Assembly: GCF_001238275.1 (NCBI RefSeq)
Contig: NZ_LGTB01000017.1
Coordinates: 62,001 to 126,000, forward strand
Direction of reading: 5' to 3'
Length of the DNA stretch: 64,000 bases
Source of the DNA: Bradyrhizobium viridifuturi
GTDB taxonomy: Bacteria; Pseudomonadota; Alphaproteobacteria; Rhizobiales; Xanthobacteraceae
In this document: one piece after another, positions 11,003 to 20,863 of the stretch
Layout: every line of letters starts with the position of its first letter
How positions within the stretch are numbered: position 1 is the first letter of the stretch
Notes under the pieces: model-generated
Database searches by the model: none
Told to the model about the DNA's origin: nothing
The model's input: only the letters and a program-made list of their open reading frames with translations
Made by a program: the position numbers and the translations under genes

Positions 11003-12022
11003 ATGATCCCGCTTTCCGTCCTCGACCTGTCCGTCGTCACAACAGGCACCAAGCCCGCCGCCGCACTCCGCAACAGCATCGATCTGGCGCGCCATGTCGA
11101 TGGCCTCGGCTATGTCCGCTACTGGCTCGCCGAGCACCACAACCTCGCCTCGGTCGCAAGCCCGGCGCCCGATCTGATGATCGGGCAGATCGCGGCGGTG
11201 ACCCAGCACATCCGCGTCGGCTCCGGCGGCGTGATGCTGCCCAACCATGCGCCGCTCGTCGTCGCCGAGCGGTTCAAGATGCTGGAGGCGCTGTTTCCCG
11301 GCCGCATCGATCTCGGCCTCGGCCGCGCGCCCGGCACCGACGGTGCCACCGCCTACGCGCTGCGCAGCCGGCTCGATCGCCACGAGGGCGACGATTTCCT
11401 CGAGCGGCTGCATGAGCTGACCCTGTGGGAGACGCGCGATTTCCCGACCGGCCACCCCTACAACAATGTGGTGGCGATGCCGGATGATTCGCCGCTGCCG
11501 CCGATCTGGCTGCTCGGCTCGAGCGACTATTCCGCCGAGCTCGCAGCCCAGGTCGGGATGGGCTTTGCCTTCGCGCATCATTTTGCCACGCACGACGCGA
11601 TCGCGGCGATGACGAATTATCGGGCGCATTTCAAGCCGTCAGGCTGGCGCGCCACGCCGCAATCGATCCTGGCGGTCGCCGTCGTTGCCGCGGACACCGA
11701 TGCGGAAGCCGAGCGGCTTGCGATGTCGATGGATCTCAACCGGCTGCGCCGCGACCGCGGTCAGTATCTGCCGCTGCCGAGCGTCGAGGAGGCCGAGGCC
11801 TACCTTTACAGCGACGCCGAGCGCGCCTCGATTGCACGCAACCGCGCGCGGCTGTTCGTCGGCAGTCCTGCAACGGTGATGACGAAGCTGCAGCCGCTGA
11901 TCGCGGCAAGCCAGGCGGACGAGTTGATGGTGATCTCCGCGGTCTACGACCACGCGGCGCGCAAGAAGTCCTACAGCCTGCTGGCCGAGGCGTTCGGGCT
12001 GCAGAAGAAGGCGGTCGCATAA
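11003..12022 (+). CDS. LLM-class flavin-dependent oxidoreductase
   Basis: A 339-residue protein of the bacterial luciferase-like family, which uses reduced FMN in a TIM barrel. Family signs are LSVLDLSVV at the first strand, YWLAEHHN (residues 40-47), VGSGGVMLPNHAPLVVAE, and GRIDLGLGRAPGTD. The length is normal. The subtype resembles the small single-component alkanal-monooxygenase-like group (MsnO8-like) whose substrates are mostly unknown. It is monocistronic, bounded downstream by a palindromic repeat and upstream by the possible small peptide frame. No substrate can be named. Confidence 0.88.
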   Translation: MIPLSVLDLSVVTTGTKPAAALRNSIDLARHVDGLGYVRYWLAEHHNLASVASPAPDLMIGQIAAVTQHIRVGSGGVMLPNHAPLVVAERFKMLEALFPGRIDLGLGRAPGTDGATAYALRSRLDRHEGDDFLERLHELTLWETRDFPTGHPYNNVVAMPDDSPLPPIWLLGSSDYSAELAAQVGMGFAFAHHFATHDAIAAMTNYRAHFKPSGWRATPQSILAVAVVAADTDAEAERLAMSMDLNRLRRDRGQYLPLPSVEEAEAYLYSDAERASIARNRARLFVGSPATVMTKLQPLIAASQADELMVISAVYDHAARKKSYSLLAEAFGLQKKAVA

Positions 12023-12029
12023 CGATTGT

Positions 12030-12147
12030 CGTCCCGGCGAAAGCCGGGACCCATTACCACGGATCAAAGTTGTTACGCATCGCTGGGGCCGCTATTCCTC
12101 CCACAACCCAAGCCGGTGGTTGTGGTCCCGGCTTTCGCCGGGACGAC
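12030..12147. repeat. Palindromic intergenic repeat, family A (copy 2)
   Basis: It opens CGTCCCGGCGAAAGCCGGGA and closes with the inverse CCCGGCTTTCGCCGGGACGA, with inner ACCCATTACCAC / GTGGTTGTGGT arms. It occupies the space between the converging ends of the oxidoreductase gene and pheA and could act as a bidirectional transcription end. Confidence 0.75.
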
Positions 12148-12171
12148 GGACGAAAAGGCTGCGTGCTCGGT

Positions 12172-13031
12172 TCAGTCCTGCGTCTCGCTGAACGTCGCGC
12201 GGAACGGGTTGCCGGGATAGACGCCGAGGATGCGGAATTCGCGCGAGAAGAATTTCAATTCCTCGAGCGCGAAGGCGAGCCCGCGGTCGTCGGGGTGGCC
12301 GTCGACATCGGCATAGAATTGCGTGGCGAAGAAATTGCCGTCGACCATGTAGCTCTCGAGCTTGGTCATGTTGACGCCATTGGTGGCAAAGCCGCCCAGC
12401 GCCTTGTAGAGCGCGGCCGGCAAATTGCGTACCCGGAAGACAAAGCTGGTGACCAGCGGTCCCGAACCCTGCGCGGCCCATTTGGCCTCGCGCGCCAGCA
12501 CCACGAAGCGGGTGGTGTTGTGGGCTTCGTCCTCGATGTCCTCGGCGAGAATGTCGAGACCGTAGATCTCGGCGGCGAGGCGCGAGGCGATCGCGGCCAC
12601 GGTCCTGTCGCCGCGTTCGGAGACGTCGCGGGCGCTGCCGGCGGTGTCGCCGGCGACGATCGGCTTGATGCCGAGCTTGCGGATCGTGCGCCGGCACTGG
12701 CCGAGCGCCTGCACGTGGCTTTCCACGCTCTTGATGTCGGCGAGCTTGACGCCCTTGAGCGCATCAGCTGATGGCGGATCGGCAAGAACCATTCGCCGAC
12801 GATGAACAGGCCGGAAGCGGGCAAGAGGTGATGGATGTCGGCGACGCGGCCGGCGACCGAGTTCTCGATCGGGATCATGCCGAGATCGGCCTCGCCCGAG
12901 GAGATCGCGGCCAGCGCATCCTCGAAGGTCGGGCAGGGCATCGGCTCGGCGTCGGGATAGGCCTCGGCGATCGCGATGTGGGAATTGGCGCCAGGCTCGC
13001 CCTGGAACGCGATTTTCAGCTTCTTGGTCAT
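12172..13031 (-). CDS. pheA: Prephenate dehydratase (frameshifted)
   Basis: A 286-residue monofunctional enzyme when corrected; it makes phenylpyruvate from prephenate in phenylalanine synthesis. The catalytic part begins KIAFQGEPGANSHIA and includes GMIPIENSVAGRV and the TRF motif (HNTTRFVVL). The C-terminal ACT domain includes LPAALYKALGGFATNGVNMT and ESYMVDG, the phenylalanine-binding feedback site. The frame breaks near 12762: RHQLM should continue ALKGVKLADIK, requiring ATGGCG where ATGCG is read. Start 13031 has AGGAAAG upstream. The kdsB stop is 33 bases before its start, so both may be one transcript. Confidence 0.92.
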
Positions 13032-13064
13032 GGGTTCTTTCCTGCGGGGCCTTTTAGCACCCGC

Positions 13065-13805
13065 TCAGGCCTTGGAAAGTATTCTGCGGGCGGTTTCGAG
13101 GTCGGCCGGGGTGTCGACGCCGCGCGGGACGGTGTCGACGATGGTGATATCGATCCGCATCCCGGCCTCCAGCGCGCGCAGTTGCTCGAGGTTCTCCTGC
13201 TGCTCCAGCGGCGAGGGCGGCAGCTGCACGAACCGCTCCAGCGCGGCGCGGCGGTAGGCGTAGAGGCCGATATGGTGGTAGCGCGGCCCGTCGCCATAGG
13301 GCGCGGTGGCGCGGGTGAAATACAGCGCGCGCAATCGGTTCGCGCCAATCGGGGAGCCGACGGCCTTGACGACGCTCGGCGCCTGATCCTCCTCCTCGGT
13401 ATGGATCCGCGAGGCCAGGGTCGAGATATCGACCGAGGGATCGTCGAGCGCCGGCATCACGCTCTGGATGGTCTCGGGCGTGATGGTGGGGAAATCGCCC
13501 TGCAGATTGACCACGATCTCGGCAGTCCGGTCCGGATCGAGGGTCGTCATCGCCTCATAGATCCGGTCCGAGCCGGAGGGATGGTCGGAGCGGGTCATCA
13601 CGACCTCGCCGCCGGCAGCCTTCACCGCGGCTGCGATCTCGGCCGTGTCGGTGGCAACCGCGACCCGGCCGATCCCGGCTGCCTCGGCCCGCCGCAGCAC
13701 GTGGACGATCATCGGCGCGCCTGCGATATCGAGAAGCGGCTTGCCGGGCAGACGGGTCGCGGCCATGCGGGCCGGAATCAGCACCAAGGTACGGGATTGC
13801 GTCAT
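13065..13805 (-). CDS. kdsB: 3-deoxy-manno-octulosonate cytidylyltransferase
   Basis: A 246-residue CMP-Kdo synthetase, which activates Kdo for lipopolysaccharide core synthesis in the cytoplasm. The N-terminus has the nucleotide-binding LIPARMAATRLPGKPL; later VVNLQGDFP carries the metal-binding Asp, and RYHHIGLYAYRR is the typical KdsB segment. The length is normal and the frame intact. It is divergent from cycM with a 200-base gap and is followed by pheA. Confidence 0.95.
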   Translation of the reverse strand: MTQSRTLVLIPARMAATRLPGKPLLDIAGAPMIVHVLRRAEAAGIGRVAVATDTAEIAAAVKAAGGEVVMTRSDHPSGSDRIYEAMTTLDPDRTAEIVVNLQGDFPTITPETIQSVMPALDDPSVDISTLASRIHTEEEDQAPSVVKAVGSPIGANRLRALYFTRATAPYGDGPRYHHIGLYAYRRAALERFVQLPPSPLEQQENLEQLRALEAGMRIDITIVDTVPRGVDTPADLETARRILSKA

Positions 13806-14006
13806 TCGTCTCGGGGCCCGTCCGGGCTGCGGAAATTGCCGGGGAGGAGGTTGAATTCGGCGCGTTTATACGGGTTGCCAGAGCGCGGGCAAACCGATAT
13901 CTCAACCCTGCCTGGGGGGAGGCACGAAAGGTCGATTCCCGGGTCTTTCCCCGCGGCCGTATTCCCGGCCTGAAGTCGACATTCAAGGCCCGGAGCCTGA
14001 CCCAAA

Positions 14007-14555
14007 ATGGACTCCTTCGAACTCAACAAAATCCTCGGTGCGGTCCTCGGCACCTGCATCGTCGTCCTGGTGATGAGCTTTACCGCCGGATCGGTGTTTT
14101 CTGCGAAGCAGCCGGAGAAGCCGGGTTTTGAGATCGCGGTGAAGGAAGAGTCCCATGGCGGTGGCGGCGAGGCCGCAGCGGCCGCATCCGAGCCGATCGA
14201 GAAGCTGCTGCAGACCGCCTCGGCCGAGAAGGGCGCGGCGGCCGCCAAGAAGTGCCAGGCCTGCCATACCTTCGAAAAGGGTGGCCCCAACCGCGTCGGT
14301 CCGAACCTCTACGGCATCGTCGGCGAGAGGAAGGGCGAGGGCCGCGGCTTCAATTTCTCGGCTGCGATGAAGGGCAAGGGCGGCGATTGGTCGTTTGACG
14401 ACCTCAACAAGTTCCTGACCAATCCGAAGGGCTTCGTCCCCGGCACCGCGATGGGCTTCGCGGGCGTGCCGAAGGACAGCGAACGCGCCGATATCATCGC
14501 CTATCTGAATTCGAACTCGGAGCATCCGGCTCCGCTCCCGACCGCTTCGAAGTAG
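14007..14555 (+). CDS. cycM: Membrane-anchored c-type cytochrome, CycM type
   Basis: A 182-residue class I cytochrome c. Residues 10-31 form an uncleaved N-terminal membrane anchor; an Ala/Gly/Glu-rich linker of about 40 residues follows; the heme site is CQACH (Cys83, Cys86, His87) and the Met ligand lies in PGTAMGFAG. This layout and the neighbouring kdsB-pheA match CycM of Bradyrhizobium, which carries electrons from the bc1 complex to aa3-type oxidase at the periplasmic face. GGAG lies about 10 bases before the ATG. A strong terminator follows. Confidence 0.93.
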   Translation: MDSFELNKILGAVLGTCIVVLVMSFTAGSVFSAKQPEKPGFEIAVKEESHGGGGEAAAAASEPIEKLLQTASAEKGAAAAKKCQACHTFEKGGPNRVGPNLYGIVGERKGEGRGFNFSAAMKGKGGDWSFDDLNKFLTNPKGFVPGTAMGFAGVPKDSERADIIAYLNSNSEHPAPLPTASK

Positions 14556-14583
14556 CGAATTGCTTCGCGCAAGCATGCGGACG

Positions 14584-14612
14584 AAACGGCCAGGCAATGC
14601 CTGGCCGTTTTC
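14584..14612 (+). terminator. Rho-independent terminator after cycM
   Basis: AAACGGCCAGGC (14584-14595) pairs with GCCTGGCCGTTT (14599-14610) around a 3-base loop and is followed by TTC. It ends the cycM transcript 29 bases after the stop. Confidence 0.8.
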
Positions 14613-14770
14613 GCATGGGCAATCCGCTGTCGCGGGGTTGTTATCGGGACGTTTCGCCGCACCGATATTGTTCCCGGGTCAATATCATGAGGAAAAAGCA
14701 ACGTAATTTGTCGAACCGTTGCCTTATATTGGGTCCCATGTAACCGGGGCCGCAAGCAGGAAGAGCGAAT

Positions 14771-16675
14771 TTGGCGATCACCCGACGACATCTCCTTCAA
14801 GGCAGCGCACTGGCGGCAATCGCTCCGGCGCTCGGACTCAACGCCAACTTGTCGGCGATCACGCCGGCCCTCGCCGACGACGCCCCGAACGGGCTGAAAT
14901 GGCGCCACGGCCTCTCGACATACGGCGAAATCAAATACCCGGCCGACTTCAAGCGCTACGACTACGTCAATCCGGACGCCCCCAAGGGGGGCGTCGTGCG
15001 GCTGTTCCAGCCCGGCACCTATGACAGCTTCAACCTCGTGGTTGCGGGCTTGAAGGGCACGGTTTCGGCGGCCGTCAGCCGGATCTACGATTCGCTGATG
15101 GAAGCCTCGCTCGACGAGCCCGATACGTATTATGGCGAGCTCGCCGAGCGTGCGACCTTTCCCGATGACTTCTCCTATGTGATCTACCGCCTGCGGCCGG
15201 GGTCGCGCTGGCACGACGGCAAACCGGTCACGCCCGAGGACGTGATTTTCTCGTTCGAGGCGTGGAAAGCCAACAGCCCGATGTTCAGCGGCTACTACCG
15301 GCATATCGCCAAGGCCGAGAAGGTCGGCGACCGCGACATCAAGTTCACCTTCGACAGTCCGGGCAACCGCGAGCTGCCGATGATCACCGGCCAGCTCATC
15401 ATCATGCCCAAGCATTGGTGGGAAGGCACGGACGCGCAGGGCAAGAAGCGCGACATCACCGCGAGCACGCTGGAGCCGCCGCTCGGGTCCGGTCCCTACA
15501 AGATCAAGGAATTCGTGGCCGGGCGGTCCGTGGTGCTCGAGCGCGTCAAGGACTATTGGGGCAAGGATATTCCGATCGCGATCGGGCAGAACAATTTCGA
15601 TGAGCTGCGCTACGAGTATTTCCGCGACGACACGGTTGCGCGCGAGGCACTGAAGGCGGACCAGTTCGATTGGTACGGCGAGCGTAGCGCGAAGGAATGG
15701 GCGTCGGCCTACGACGTGCCGGCGGTGCGCGAGAAGCGGCTGCTCAAGGAGCTCTTCACCGTCCGCAATCAGGGCCGGATGCAGGGCTGGGTGTTCAATC
15801 TGAGGCGCCCGAAATTCACCGATCCCCGGCTGCGCCGCGCTTTCAACTACGCGTTCGACTTCGAAGAGATGAACCGCGTGCTGTCGACCGGCGAGTATCA
15901 TCGCGATTCCAGCTATTTCGACGGCATCCCCGATCTGATGGCGACCGGCCTGCCGGAAGGCAAGGAGCTCGAGATCCTGGAGACCGTGCGCGACAAGGTG
16001 CCGCCGGAAGTCTTCACGACGCCATACAAGGATCCGGTCGGTGGCACGCCTGAAAACGTGCGCGCCAATCTGCGCGAGGCGACGCGGCTGTTGAAGGAAG
16101 CCGGCTTCGAGATCCGCGATCGCAAGCTGGTCGATTCCTCCGGCCAGCCGTTCACGGTCGAGATCCTCGGCATCAGCGGCGATTCCGGCATGGAGCGGAT
16201 CGCTCTGTTCTACAAGCCGAGCCTTGAGCGTCTCGGCATCACCGTCAATCTGCGCGCCGTCGACACCGTGCAGTACCAGAACCGGGTGCGCGATTTCGAT
16301 TTCGAGATCGTCACCCAGGTATGGGGACAGTCGATCTCGCCCGGCAATGAGCAGCGCGACAATTTTGGCTCGCAGGCGGCCGACCGGACGGGCTCGAACA
16401 ATCTGCCCGGCATCAAGAATCCGGCCGTCGATGCCATCATCGAGCGCATCATCTTCGCCGGCAGCCGCGCCGATCAGGTCGCCGCCGCCAAGGCGCTGGA
16501 CCGGGTGCTGCTCTGGAACTTCTACTGCGTTCCGCACTTCAACTACGACAAGCAGCGCTACGTCTATTGGGATCGCTTCAGCCATCCCGACCCACTGCCG
16601 AAATACGCCGTTGCAGGATTCCCAAATCTTTGGTGGTTTGACGCCGACAAGGCGGCCAAGCTCAAGCGTTCATAA
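14771..16675 (+). CDS. yejA: YejA-type peptide-binding protein (first copy)
   Basis: A 634-residue periplasmic solute-binding protein of family 5 (DppA/OppA superfamily). It starts at TTG 14771 with AGGAAG upstream; the leader MAITRRHLLQGS has a twin-arginine motif and a hydrophobic stretch ending ALADD. The mature part shows EIKYPADFKRYDYVNPDAPK and later YRLRPGSRWHDGKPVTPEDV, both characteristic of YejA-like proteins. It delivers peptides to the YejBEF translocator encoded downstream; in rhizobia this importer takes up antimicrobial peptides and host NCR peptides. A second, divergent copy follows after 17 bases. Confidence 0.88.
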   Translation: MAITRRHLLQGSALAAIAPALGLNANLSAITPALADDAPNGLKWRHGLSTYGEIKYPADFKRYDYVNPDAPKGGVVRLFQPGTYDSFNLVVAGLKGTVSAAVSRIYDSLMEASLDEPDTYYGELAERATFPDDFSYVIYRLRPGSRWHDGKPVTPEDVIFSFEAWKANSPMFSGYYRHIAKAEKVGDRDIKFTFDSPGNRELPMITGQLIIMPKHWWEGTDAQGKKRDITASTLEPPLGSGPYKIKEFVAGRSVVLERVKDYWGKDIPIAIGQNNFDELRYEYFRDDTVAREALKADQFDWYGERSAKEWASAYDVPAVREKRLLKELFTVRNQGRMQGWVFNLRRPKFTDPRLRRAFNYAFDFEEMNRVLSTGEYHRDSSYFDGIPDLMATGLPEGKELEILETVRDKVPPEVFTTPYKDPVGGTPENVRANLREATRLLKEAGFEIRDRKLVDSSGQPFTVEILGISGDSGMERIALFYKPSLERLGITVNLRAVDTVQYQNRVRDFDFEIVTQVWGQSISPGNEQRDNFGSQAADRTGSNNLPGIKNPAVDAIIERIIFAGSRADQVAAAKALDRVLLWNFYCVPHFNYDKQRYVYWDRFSHPDPLPKYAVAGFPNLWWFDADKAAKLKRS

Positions 16676-16692
16676 GATCGAAGGATTCGCGC

Positions 16693-18564
16693 ATGGCGCT
16701 ATTCTCCCGTCGGCACGCACTCGGTCTCGGCATCGGTGCGCTGAGTGCTGCAGGCTTGCGTGTCGCACCGGCAGCGGCCGACAACGGAGCCGAGATGCAC
16801 GGCATGTCGGTTTTCGGCGACCTGAAATACCCGGCGGATTTCCAGATCTTCGACTACGTCAATCCGAAAGCGCCGAAGGGCGGCGCCTTCTCCGTGATCC
16901 CATGGGTGCGCGCCTACAACCAGTCCTACTACACCTTCAATTCGCTGAACGCCTATGTCCTGAAGGGTGAAGGCGCGCAGGGCATGGACATGACGTTCGC
17001 GACGCTGATGTCGCGCGCCAACGACGAGCCCGACGCGATGTACGGCTTTGCCGCCAAATCGGTCCAGATCTCGCCGGACAAGCTGGTCTACCGCTTCGCC
17101 ATGCGTCCCGAGGCACGCTTCCATGATGGCTCGAAGCTGACTGCGCAGGACGTGGTCTTCTCGCTCGCTACGCTGAAGGAAAAAGGTCACCCGCTGATCC
17201 AGGTGCAGCTGCGCGACTTCGTCAAGGCGGAGGCGCCCGATGACGCGACCGTGGTGGTGACCTTCGCGGCGGGGCGCGCGCGCGACGTGCCGCTGTTTGT
17301 CGCGAGCCTGCCGATTTTCTCCAAGGCCTATTACGCGACCAGGTCGTTCGAGGACTCGACACTCGATGCGCCGCTCGGCTCGGGGCCGTACAAGGTCGGC
17401 CGGTACGAGGTCAATCGCTATGTCGAGTACGACCGCGTCAAGGATTGGTGGGGCGCGGACCTTCCGGTCAACCGCGGCAGCTACAATTTCGACACCGTGC
17501 GCTATGAATTCTATCGCGACCGCGATGTGGCGTTCGAGGGCTTCACCTCGAAGAGCTATCTGTTCCGCGAGGAGTTCACGGCGCGCGTCTGGGCGACACG
17601 CTACGATTTCCCCGCGGTGAAGGATGGCCGCGTCAAGCGCGAGACGCTGCCCGACGACACCCCGTCCGGCGCGCAGGGCTGGTTCATCAACATGCGCCGC
17701 GACAAGTTCAAGGACCCGCGCCTGCGCGAGGCGCTGATCTGCGCCTTCGACTTCGAGTGGACCAACAAGACCATCATGTACGATGCGTATGCGCGCACTG
17801 TCTCGCCGTTCCAGAATTCGGACATGGTCGCGGAGGGGCCACCCTCGCCGGAGGAGCTCGCGCTGCTCGAACCGTTCCGCGGCCAGATTCCCGACGAAGT
17901 ATTCGGCCTGCCGTTCGTGCCGCCGATGTCCGATGGCTCCGGGCAGGACCGCGCTTTGCTGCGCAAGGCGGTGCAACTGCTCAACGAAGCCGGCTGTGTC
18001 GTCAAGGACGGCAAGCGCGTGCTGCCGAACGGCGAGCCGATCACCATCGAATTCCTCAACGACGAGCCCTCGCTGCAGCCGCACCACGGGCCTTACATCA
18101 AGAATCTCGGAACGCTCGGCATCGAGGCGACGTTCCGCCTGGTCGACGCGGTGCAGTACCGCGCCCGGGTGGAAGACTTCGATTTCGACATGACCATGCA
18201 GCGCTTCAGCTTCTCGGCGACGCCCGGCGACAGCATGCGGCCGTTCTTCTCCTCGCAGGCGGCGAAGACCAAGGGCTCCTACAATCTCGCAGGCATCTCC
18301 AACCCGGCGATCGATGCGTTGATCGAGAAGATCATCGGCGCGAACAGCCGCCATGAGCTGACGGTCGCCTGCCGAGCCTTCGACCGCGTGTTCCGCGCCG
18401 GCCGTTACTGGGTGCCGCAGTGGTACCGCAACACGCATCCGATCGCCTATTGGGATCAGTTCGGTCATACCGAGAAGCTGGCGAAATATACCCAGGGCGT
18501 CGGTGCGCCGGAGAATTGGTGGTACGATGCGGCCAAGGCCGCGAAGCTCGAGCAGTCGAAGTAG
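16693..18564 (+). CDS. yejA: YejA-type peptide-binding protein (second copy)
   Basis: A 623-residue paralogue of the preceding gene, also with a twin-arginine leader (LFSRRHALGLG). It shares the marker segments DLKYPADFQIFDYVNPKAPK and YRFAMRPEARFHDGSKLTAQ but differs widely elsewhere, so the two are probably old paralogues with different peptide preferences. It ends three bases before yejB, indicating translational linkage. The frame is intact and the length typical. Confidence 0.88.
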   Translation: MALFSRRHALGLGIGALSAAGLRVAPAAADNGAEMHGMSVFGDLKYPADFQIFDYVNPKAPKGGAFSVIPWVRAYNQSYYTFNSLNAYVLKGEGAQGMDMTFATLMSRANDEPDAMYGFAAKSVQISPDKLVYRFAMRPEARFHDGSKLTAQDVVFSLATLKEKGHPLIQVQLRDFVKAEAPDDATVVVTFAAGRARDVPLFVASLPIFSKAYYATRSFEDSTLDAPLGSGPYKVGRYEVNRYVEYDRVKDWWGADLPVNRGSYNFDTVRYEFYRDRDVAFEGFTSKSYLFREEFTARVWATRYDFPAVKDGRVKRETLPDDTPSGAQGWFINMRRDKFKDPRLREALICAFDFEWTNKTIMYDAYARTVSPFQNSDMVAEGPPSPEELALLEPFRGQIPDEVFGLPFVPPMSDGSGQDRALLRKAVQLLNEAGCVVKDGKRVLPNGEPITIEFLNDEPSLQPHHGPYIKNLGTLGIEATFRLVDAVQYRARVEDFDFDMTMQRFSFSATPGDSMRPFFSSQAAKTKGSYNLAGISNPAIDALIEKIIGANSRHELTVACRAFDRVFRAGRYWVPQWYRNTHPIAYWDQFGHTEKLAKYTQGVGAPENWWYDAAKAAKLEQSK

Positions 18565-18567
18565 CCG

Positions 18568-19677
18568 ATGAGCGCCTATATCGCCCGACGTGTCCTGCTG
18601 ATGCTGCCGACGCTGCTCGGCATCCTGTTTGTCTCGTTCGTCGTCGTGCAGTTTGCCCCTGGCGGTCCGGTCGAGCGTGTCATCGCGCAGATCAACGGCG
18701 CCGACACCGGCGGCACCTCGCGCGTGTCGGGTGGCGGTGGCGATTTCGGCGCGCAGCGTGGCCAGGGCGCCGCAGCGGCCGGCGCCGTCAACTCGAAGTA
18801 TCGCGGCGCGCAGGGGCTCGACCCTGACTTCATCAAGAAGCTCGAGGTGCAGTTCGGTTTCGACAAGCCGGCGCCGGAGCGGTTCGCGCTGATGGTGTGG
18901 AATTTCGCGCGGTTCGACTTCGGCAACAGCTATTTCCGCAGCGTCAGCGTGCTGCAGCTGATCAAGGAAAAGCTGCCGGTCTCGATGTCGCTCGGCATCT
19001 GGATGACGCTCCTGACCTACCTGATCTCGATCCCGCTCGGCATTCGCAAGGCGGTGAAGGACGGCTCGCGGTTCGATACCTGGACCTCGGCCGTGATCAT
19101 CATCGGCTTCGCGATTCCCGGCTTCCTGTTCGCGATCCTGCTGATCGTGCTGTTCGCGGGCGGCTCGTTCCTCAACATCTTCCCGCTGCGCGGCCTGACC
19201 TCGGACGGTTGGTCGCAATTCCCCTGGTACTGGAAGATCATCGACTATTTCTGGCATCTCACGCTGCCGCTGGTGTCGATGGCGCTCGGCGCCTTCGCCA
19301 CCATGACGCTGCTGACCAAGAACTCGTTCCTCGACGAGATCCGCAAGCAATATGTGATGACCGCGCGCGCCAAGGGCTGCAGCGAGCGCCAGGTGCTGTA
19401 CGGCCATGTCTTCCGCAATGCGATGCTGATCGTGATCGCGGGTTTCCCGGGTGCGTTCATCCACGCGTTCTTCTCGGGCTCGCTGCTGATCGAGACGATC
19501 TTTTCACTCGACGGGCTCGGCCTGCTCGGCTTCGAGAGCGTCCTGAACCGCGACTATCCGGTGGTGTTCGGAACGCTGTTCATCTTTTCGCTGGTCGGAC
19601 TGGTGGTCAATCTGATCTCCGATCTCGCTTATATGTGGATCGATCCCCGGATCGATTTCGAGGCGCGGGAGGTCTGA
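18568..19677 (+). CDS. yejB: Peptide ABC transporter permease YejB
   Basis: A 369-residue inner-membrane permease of the DppB/OppB type. It begins MSAYIARRVLLMLPTLLGIL, the usual first helix, followed by a long periplasmic stretch containing a Gly/Ala-rich segment (about residues 45-80), then five more helices. The ABC-contact loop is seen in YVMTARAKGCSERQVLYGHV. Its stop overlaps the yejE start (ATGA), so translation is coupled. Confidence 0.92.
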   Translation: MSAYIARRVLLMLPTLLGILFVSFVVVQFAPGGPVERVIAQINGADTGGTSRVSGGGGDFGAQRGQGAAAAGAVNSKYRGAQGLDPDFIKKLEVQFGFDKPAPERFALMVWNFARFDFGNSYFRSVSVLQLIKEKLPVSMSLGIWMTLLTYLISIPLGIRKAVKDGSRFDTWTSAVIIIGFAIPGFLFAILLIVLFAGGSFLNIFPLRGLTSDGWSQFPWYWKIIDYFWHLTLPLVSMALGAFATMTLLTKNSFLDEIRKQYVMTARAKGCSERQVLYGHVFRNAMLIVIAGFPGAFIHAFFSGSLLIETIFSLDGLGLLGFESVLNRDYPVVFGTLFIFSLVGLVVNLISDLAYMWIDPRIDFEAREV

Positions 19678-20860
19678 TGACGCTGCTCGCGCCCCAGCCG
19701 GTCGAGACCTCGACGCAATCGCCGCTCGGCGAGGCCGTGCCCGCCACGCGCCACGGCTTCTCGCCGTCGCCGCTGAACAAGCGGCGCTGGCAGAACTTCA
19801 AGGCGAACCGTCGCGGCTACTGGTCGTTCTGGATATTCCTCTTCCTGTTCGTAGCGTCGCTGTTCGCCAATGTCATCGCCAACGACAAGCCGCTGGTCGT
19901 CAAATATGACGGGCGACTGTACTGGCCGGTGATCTTCACCTATGCCGAGACCACCTTCGGCGGTGACTTCGAGACCGCGGCCGACTATCGCGATCCTTAT
20001 CTGCAGAAGCAGATTGCCGCCAAGGGCGGCAGCATGATCTGGCCGCCGATCCGCTACTCCTATGACAGCCGCAACCTGGACCCGCCGACGGCGGTGCCGT
20101 CGAAGCCGACCTGGCTGCTGACCGAGAAGGAGTGCGCGGACGTGGTGAAGCGCAAGGGCCTGACCGGCTGCCGCGACCTCGAATACAATTGGCTCGGCAC
20201 CGACGATCAGGGTCGCGACGTCGTCGCGCGGCTGATCTACGGCTTCCGCATCTCGGTGCTGTTCGGCCTGATTCTGACCATCCTGTCCTCGATCATTGGC
20301 ATCGCCGCCGGCGGCGTGCAGGGCTATTTCGGCGGCTGGACCGATCTGATCTTCCAGCGGCTGATCGAGATCTGGACCGCGATCCCCTCACTTTATCTGC
20401 TCCTGATCATCTCGGCGGTGCTGCCGCCCGGTTTCTTCATCCTGCTCGGCATCCTCCTGCTGTTCTCATGGGTCTCGCTGGTCGGCCTCGTGCGCGCCGA
20501 ATTCCTGCGCGGTCGCAACTTCGAATACATCCAGGCGGCGCGCGCGCTCGGCGTCTCCAACGGCGTCATCATGTTCCGCCATTTGCTGCCCAACGCGATG
20601 GTCGCGACCATGACGTTTCTGCCCTTCATCGTCTCGTCGTCGGTGATGACGCTGACGGCGCTGGACTTCCTCGGCTTCGGGCTGCCGCCCGGTTCGCCCT
20701 CGCTCGGTGAATTGCTGTCGCAGGGCAAGGCCAATGTGCAGGCGCCATGGCTCGGCCTCACCGGCTTCTTCTCGGTCGCGATCATGCTGTCGCTCTTGAT
20801 CTTCATCGGCGAAGCGCGCGCGACGCCTTCGATCCGCGCAAGACGTTCTCGAAGGGCTGA
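19677..20860 (+). CDS. yejE: Peptide ABC transporter permease YejE (frameshifted at C-terminus)
   Basis: A 394-residue DppC/OppC-type permease when corrected. A cytoplasmic N-terminus with LNKRRWQNFKANRRGYWSF leads into the first helix; a large periplasmic insert and GTDDQGRDVVARLIYGFRIS follow, then the coupling loop FEYIQAARALGVSNGVIMFR. The last codons are displaced: LIFIGEA should continue with RDAFDPRKTFSKG, present in another frame and ending at TGA 20858-20860. One G is missing near 20816 (GCGCGCGC for GCGGCGCGC). Only the last 16 or so residues are affected. yejF begins three bases later. Confidence 0.9.
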
Positions 20861-20863
20861 GGC

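Noticed and set aside
16699..19464. A 921-codon minus-strand frame opposite the yej genes
   Set aside because: Opposes yejA and yejB, whose domains and ribosome sites are clear; the antisense product has no recognisable fold.
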